From assembly GCF_050947875.1 (NCBI RefSeq), contig NC_134569.1, forward strand, positions 39,487,777 to 39,551,776: a stretch of 64,000 nt of DNA, written 5' to 3'. The translations under genes and the position numbers were made by a program. Positions within the stretch are counted from its first letter, which is position 1, and each line of letters begins with the position of its first letter. Under the pieces are notes generated by a model. That model saw nothing but the letters and a program-made list of their open reading frames with translations, ran no database searches and had not been told where the DNA came from. Positions 58,755-64,000 of the stretch are shown here, piece after piece. This DNA is from Dermacentor variabilis (Eukaryota; Arthropoda; Arachnida; Ixodida; Ixodidae).

Positions 58755-58967
58755 ACAACTGTCTTTGGCTATGAAGGGAAAGCTACGGGCGCGTGGCTTC
58801 TGCACATGTGTCACCGCGTCAAGTAGCTCGGCAGCGTTTGACAGTGTCTTTGGTTGCTCGGGACAGACGCTCAATCGGCGCAGCTTGTGCGTGCGACATT
58901 TTCGCGTTTCCCCAGACGCGAAAGGGAAAAGCCGCAAAATAAGCAAACTCGACAGGCAAACTTTACA
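58755..58967 (-). mobile_element. LINE-split MITE, left half
   Basis: Inverse of 53930-54132, starting at the terminal repeat ACAACTGTCTTTGGC and running to CAAACTTTACA, where the LINE begins. A 13-bp local duplication (CAAACTCGACAGG) is private to this copy. Confidence 0.8.
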
Positions 58968-59207
58968 TGCACAGGAGACGCGAGACGCGGTCGCCGAGTC
59001 AGCCCGGATCCGCATCTGCTCCTTGAAGTTTTCACCCTATCAACGGAACCTTCGATAGGACTCCAAACTTGCGCTAGGAAGACGTCTCAAAGCATCCACC
59101 TTCCGGCGAGACGAACTTTTCTTCGTTTCTGCGCAATTAATGGAGGTCCTTGGCTGGATGCCACCTCGACATCACCGACGCCACGCGCGTTCGCGGGCTT
59201 CTGAAGC

Positions 59208-60750
59208 ATGGAAATCGAGCAAGCAGCGGCGTCCGCTTCGACACTTGGCCACTGGCGCACCGTAGGGACAACGCCGCGCCACCAACAAGCCACCACTGTG
59301 ATTGTTAAATTCACGGCATGCCTGAACCTTGCCGCAATCGACGTCGGTACCCTCGGCAACGCTATCCGCTCGGCGGCAGGACTCAACGCAGTGGAACGCA
59401 GCGACACATACTTCAATATCCGCACCACACAAAACCTGGTGGCCGTTGACACACATCGTCGATCTGCTGCCGACGAGCTCGCGGAACTAAAGAGCATCAC
59501 TATCAACGATGCAGCTTACAAGACAAACACCTACGTGGCCGCTGATCCTATGAACGCACGCGGCGTCATACATAAAATACCCGCCTCGGTCTCCGACGGA
59601 GAGCTGCAGAGTATTGTGGAAGTAGAACAAGCGAAACTCCTGACGATTCGCCGAATAGGCTCGTCCAACACCGTGATGGTGACGGTGGAAGGCCCACGTT
59701 TACCCAGATTTGCCCTTATTAATTACGTTGTCCAGCGCCTCTACCCATTACGACACAGAAGTTCGCTGTGCTCGCAATGCTTGACGCTCGGTCACGCCAC
59801 CGACGTATGCCCAAATCGTTCGGCATATTTATTGCATGTGCCATCAGTGCAGTAGAACATTTCCCAGTGCACAAAGCATACCCTCCTCCCCCCATGAGTG
59901 CTTTCCCTATTGCCATAATTGCGGCGGTGAATATTCGCTGACTTCGAAAGACTGCCCAGCAAGAAAAGAAGCGGACCGCGCGGCGCGTTCGCGGGCGTCC
60001 AAGTACCGTCACCGACGGATACGCAACACGAAGCCCTTCCAGTATACGTCAGATTTCCCTGAATTGCCACAGGGGACACACCGTCCCTGTCAACAGGACA
60101 CAAGAGTCACCATAAACAACAAGACCCCAGACACCTCCATCGCTAATTCCAACCGGTTTGCCGTGCAACCGGTTTGACGAGTCGCAGCCGGAGTCGCGGT
60201 CGCAGCCGCAGTCGCAGTGCCAACCAAACCATCAGAAAAAAAAAACCTTCAAATGGAAGCCCGCCGTCTAAGGCCGCCAAGCGATCTACCACTCCGGAGC
60301 CGAAACGTCCCAAAAATGACAAGAAGCGAGCTAGCCTCTGATATCGGTGAGCCAGTCCGTCCAAACCTACCTACTGATTCCTCCCAACCCTCACGTAACA
60401 CTTCACAGTCAGCCCGTTCTGTTTTACGGACTTCAGTTCTTCATTACTCGTACTCTCAAGCTCTTCAGAGCCCTATGACATTACCTACAACACCATCGCA
60501 CATGCAGGACCAAACAAGCATGCAGCGCCCTGAACTAGTGGTTCAGGTTTTAACGGCTAAAGTAGACAGCCTTGCGAATGAGGTTGCAGTGATTCGCACG
60601 ATACAGGCTGAAATGCAATATCTGAAACAAAAAATTGCACGCACTGATGTCGTCGTTCAACAGCTAGTAGCCGGCGCGCAAATATTCGCACGTGCACGGA
60701 CATCCACACAGTCCAAGGTCGATGAGCCCTCCGGCTCGGCAAATCTGTGA
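59208..60750 (+). pseudogene. LINE ORF1 (nucleic-acid binding protein), frameshifted
   Basis: The RNA-binding protein of the LINE. The first frame (59208-59855) holds a basic helical N-terminus, an LCxLA-like RNA-binding core and the zinc knuckle CSQCLTLGHATDVC (C-x2-C-x4-H-x4-C). A frameshift near 59830 passes to 59836-60177, with CHNCGGEYSLTSKDC (second knuckle, Tyr where His is usual) and PARKEAD. A further shift near 60190 passes to 60217-60750, a Ser/Pro/Gln linker and a short coiled coil (KVDSLANEVAVIRTIQAEMQ). The start was chosen as the first ATG before the conserved part. Two frameshifts make it non-functional. Confidence 0.75.
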
Positions 60751-60769
60751 TACGGAAAGTCCTAATCGA

Positions 60770-63345
60770 CATCTAGTAATATGGCAATGGGATTGCTGGA
60801 GCCTTCGAAGGAAGATGGCTCTCTTACAATTCATCTACCGAGAAGCGCAAAAACCAGATATCCTTTTAATTCAATATGCTTGCGGACTTATATCATTATC
60901 GGGATACGAACACTTGACGCAAGGAAGTATTACTAAAACGAGACAAAAGAGCTCCACAGAGTGTGAGGATTCCCATTACCACTGTAACATACGTGACCAA
61001 ACATATTCCAGCTATACAAATCGATACTGATTCCATAAACAATTTCACTCAGGAGCACGTTACTATCCCATGCCGCTTCGGAAGCCGTGACGTTCTAATT
61101 ATCAATACATACTGGGCCCCAAGGCTCGACTGTCCTTCTCTGAAATGGTTGGACACGTACACAAAGCTACATAAGGACAAAGACATCATTATAGCTGGGG
61201 ATTTCAATAGACATAACATATCATGGGGCTACCTTACCAGTGCACACCGAAAGCAGGGCAGCGCCTTGAAAGAAAATGCAAGATAACAAGTATACGTTCC
61301 TTAATGATGCAACCGAGCCCACGCGCCAATGAAACAGTGTCGAACGTGACTTGGGCAAACCTTCACGAAAATCTTGGAAGTGACCATTACATCGTTGAAG
61401 TTACTCTAAGCATTCCTCACTCTAAGGATCGTCTTGCGAATGCAGCTTCCAATACACAACTTACTGACTGGCATCGATTCCGATTAGACCTAGACAGGGC
61501 CGACGAAGAGCCGGACCTACATTCATTGGTGAAGAATATTAGCGAGACGAGGAAAAAATACACCATAAAGATTGCGCGTACTCCTGAAAACCCACACATA
61601 GACTCTCATCTGCTTAACTTATGGGATAAAAGACACAGGATAGTGCAGAATTGGAAGAAACATGAACAGAATCATGGCCTTCGCAAGCTTATTGAGCAAA
61701 TGACATTAGAAGCGCAAGAATACGCGCAAAAGCTTTTCACCGAAAACTGGTTAGAAACATGTGACAAGCTCAACGGCTGCCTACATACTGCGAGAGTGTG
61801 GAATATCTTAAGATCACTTTTGGGCCAAGGAAAACCACGACACACCTGGACAAGATAATGATGAGCTCTGGCCAGACACGCGAAGAAATATCTGATGAAA
61901 TTCGTCAGACGTTCTATCCCTTGGAACAAAATGCAGGACGACTTCCGGATTACCCAACTGAGTCACTCGAAGAGAGTACAACAGGCATAAACAGCCTCTT
62001 TACTTTAGCTGAGCTACATACGGCTCTCTCTTCGCTGAAATGAAACACAACGCCTGGCAAAGATGGGATTACTTATAATACACTTCGTAACTTACCCTCT
62101 TCTCAGTTAGGGCAACTTTTAAAACTCGTCAACAATATTTGGGAATCTCGAATCCTTCCAGAGGAGTGGAAAACGGCAATAATAATACCAATCCCTAAAC
62201 CCGGCAAACAGGCCAACTGTATCACGAACCTACGTCTTACATCTTTAACGTCGTGTGTAAGCAAACTGGTGGAACGCATGGCCCTTAACCTTCTCAACTG
62301 GCACTTAGAAAACAGCAGTACTTTTCCTAACGCAATTACAGGCTGTAGGTTACATGTTAGCACTCAGGATACCATGCTTCGTATCTCAGAAGATCTGTAT
62401 AAAGATCACAGTCTCGTGCAAACCAGAGTAATCGCAGGTGTAGGAACACAAGGCGTTCGACCATGTGAAACACTCCGCTATCCTCAAGAACCTCTTGACC
62501 TTACGGACTATATACAAATTCGCTCTATACAAATTCAAATCAGTGGAGAGCTTTCAGCGCCATACCCTCTTAGTACAGGAGTCCCTCAAGGCTCAATCCT
62601 ACCATCCACTCTCTTCAATATCGCTTTGCTCGATCTGCCTGCCCGGCTCTCTTCCATCGCACTACTCGAACACAATAGTTATGCAGACGATATTACTATA
62701 TGGTGTTGCAAGGTGCCCCTTGGAGAACAGGAGCACGCCATCCAGTCAGGCTTAGATACCACTCACGAATACGTTAACGGTATTGGGCTTAAGTGCTCTC
62801 CAACAAAATCTTAGCACATAGTAGTAACTAATCAACTCCCGAGCTCATGAGCTCACCCGCGTAGTTAGTTTTCCGGGTTTGCCGTGCCTATGGCCATTCG
62901 AATTTAGCCCAAGGGAACACAGAAAGACTTTGCACAAGGAGCGCACATCACTTCTAAAGGAACTTCGCGCCAATTCCGTCGCCTTTATTACTCCTCCTGC
63001 TAACCTCTCGCGAGAAGACAGCGCTATTCTCCGAATACTGCAAACAAACTTAATAGTGTAACTTAATATAGTCCGTCACTATATTCAAGGTCTACCTGGG
63101 CCACCAAAATGCACGAACTGCATGTAATATCCGTCCCTAGAGCATTGCCTATGGCATTGCCCTAACACTCAACCAAACTGCAGTCAGCCCTCTCTACCAT
63201 TCCCACTAACAAACAGCCATGGTCATGGACGGACTAGCTCACTCCAACACTCCATGCCACTAGCATTTTCCTGCCGGTGCTTATCCAGCACGTCAGAGAC
63301 GTGTTCGGTGAGGACTGGTAGCTTACCGACGGGGGGTGAGCGCCG
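60770..63345 (+). pseudogene. LINE ORF2 (endonuclease-RT), frameshifted and deleted
   Basis: The polyprotein that nicks the target and primes reverse transcription. The endonuclease starts at WQWDCWSLRRKM (about 60783), with QYAC where the catalytic Glu motif (QET) is usual, INTYWAPRLDCP (about 61101), AGDFNRHNISWGY (about 61193) and GSDHYIVEV (about 61378). RT pieces follow: PGKDGITYNTLRNLP (62058), WKTAIIIPIPKPGK (62170), LRLTSLTSCVSKLVERM (62230), VSTQDTMLRI (62357), TGVPQGSILPSTLFNIAL (62576) and YADDITIW (62680). After a gap the end shows CTNC and LEHCLWHCP (about 63117-63165), a C-C-H-C zinc motif with a stop between. At least three frameshifts and several stops are visible. Confidence 0.8.
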
Positions 63346-63363
63346 GACGCTGGCATAAAAATA

Positions 63364-63366
63364 AAT

Positions 63367-63396
<30 letters not shown>
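63364..63396 (+). repeat. (TC)n tail of the LINE
   Basis: TTC then about 14 TC units end the element. The other I-like LINE (32612-32624, minus strand) ends the same way. Confidence 0.85.
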
Positions 63397-63401
<5 letters not shown>

Positions 63402-63563
63402 CTCAGTGATGTGTTCTGTCTTATTTAACTGTTGGTAATAAGGTCTTTATGTTTTGTCTTCCCCAGCCTAAACAAACATGGATTAAAGCGCGGTACTCAT
63501 TTCAGAAGCGCTTTCACTTGTGCACGCTTTGCCTCCGTAGCTTTCCTCTGCTAAGAGACAGTT
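63397..63563 (-). mobile_element. LINE-split MITE, right half
   Basis: Inverse of 53764-53935: TTACACTCAGTGATGTGTTC at the LINE edge, then CTTTATGTTTTGTCTTCCCC, ending in a worn terminal repeat (AGCTTTCC...ACAGTT). Confidence 0.8.
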
Positions 63564-64000
63564 ACTGCGCTGCACTTTACCCCAACGTTTCCTTCCCATA
63601 TTCAAGAATCTCCTTCTCTCTCTCTCTCTCTCCCTTCATTGCTACAAAAAGTTGTCCGCGAGTACAGACGCAAGCTGTTCTTACGGCAGTATGGACGCTC
63701 GAGACGTGTTCGCGCCACCTCCGTGCTGTCGCGGTATTGACGGTGCATGCGCGGTGTGGGCGTGGAAACTTAGAAGGCCTTCAGAAACGCGAGACGTGCA
63801 GTGCGTTTGCGTACGCACGTTCGTACTCGGCTCAACGGGCTGTGCAGCGGAGCAAGGGCGGCGTGCAGACTTCGGCTGCTGGCATAAACGTGCTGCGAAC
63901 AAACACTACCGTTCCTGCTGCGGAACAAACGCGTCGACGAGTTTCTGTCGACGGGTCTCCATCGGTCTGATCTCGTGTACCATTCAGGTGCGAAACCTGT
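63564..64000. other. window end, repeat-like sequence
   Basis: A (TC)n stretch at 63611-63634 precedes AAAGTTGTCCGCGAGTA (63648-63664), which matches the flank of the MITE at 54.13 kb. From 63730 on, the sequence resembles 55480-55735. A 173-codon + frame (63449-63970) crosses MITE and repeat sequence and is not accepted as a gene. Confidence 0.45.

Larger units (their letters stand above)
58968..63396 (+). mobile_element. I-like LINE, nearly complete, inactive
   Basis: The insertion limits come from comparison with the uninterrupted MITE at 53.8-54.1 kb. TTACA stands on both sides (58963-58967 and 63397-63401) as a 5-bp target duplication. The order is 5' UTR (240 bp), ORF1 with zinc knuckles, ORF2 with endonuclease and RT, a C-terminal zinc motif, ATAAATG and a (TC)n tail of about 27 bases. 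Part of the region between RT and zinc motif (about 62815-62880) is missing, so RNase H is absent. Confidence 0.85.

Noticed and set aside
63449..63970. 173-codon + frame at the window end
   Set aside because: It runs through the right half of a MITE and a dispersed repeat shared with 55.5 kb.

Overview
This is a eukaryotic, repeat-dominated window that most likely comes from a hard-tick (ixodid) nuclear genome. The grounds are the mobile-element set: tRNA-derived SINEs of the kind common in ixodids, I-like LINEs ending in TC repeats, and AT-rich MITEs beginning TTAAAGGGA. A long-tailed M13 (neprilysin-family) gene fits too. The species call is inference from remembered repeat families; no database was searched. 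There is no bacterial-style gene packing, operon, CRISPR array or convincing intact tRNA/rRNA gene.

Only two host protein genes can be supported, both on the + strand. At 6.1-8.7 kb lies a two-exon class A neuropeptide GPCR (about 401 aa, phase-0 intron 6935-8272). At 15.7-20.8 kb lies a two-exon type II membrane protein of the M13 family (about 969 aa, phase-0 intron 16793-18962). Its zinc-binding motif is gone, so it should be a pseudo-peptidase.

Most of the rest is mobile DNA. A near-complete I-like LINE (58968-63396) with decayed ORF1 and ORF2 sits inside a MITE; an uninterrupted inverted copy of that MITE at 53.76-54.13 kb defines the LINE's ends. A second I-like LINE (32.6-36.2 kb, minus strand) is split by a SINE within its RNase H domain and abuts a CR1/L2-like LINE fragment (36.2-37.9 kb, plus strand). 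A degenerate hAT-like transposase lies at 27.9-29.3 kb. Two diverged copies (1.6-2.75 kb and 17.5-18.8 kb) of one dispersed repeat carry decayed 23-residue STPR-like coding repeats; the second lies inside the M13 intron and has itself been hit by a hairpin element. Several MITEs or foldbacks are present, including a large inverted repeat just upstream of the M13 start codon. At 43.2-43.9 kb a pogo-like element with five palindromic 12-mers at 17-bp spacing carries a SINE flanked by a 12-bp target duplication.

Simple repeats are abundant: an approximately 1.2-kb CGTT/CGTC array (40.6-41.8 kb), long TATC and GTAT arrays, and G-runs of 22 and 19. Long open frames within these arrays are artefacts of the tetranucleotide period. 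The remaining stretches (8.7-15.0, 39.3-40.6, 43.9-48.9, 49.5-53.7 and 57.1-58.5 kb) show no gene I can support. GC-rich islands at 46.0-46.7 and 48.5-48.85 kb could be promoters or first exons of genes outside the window.
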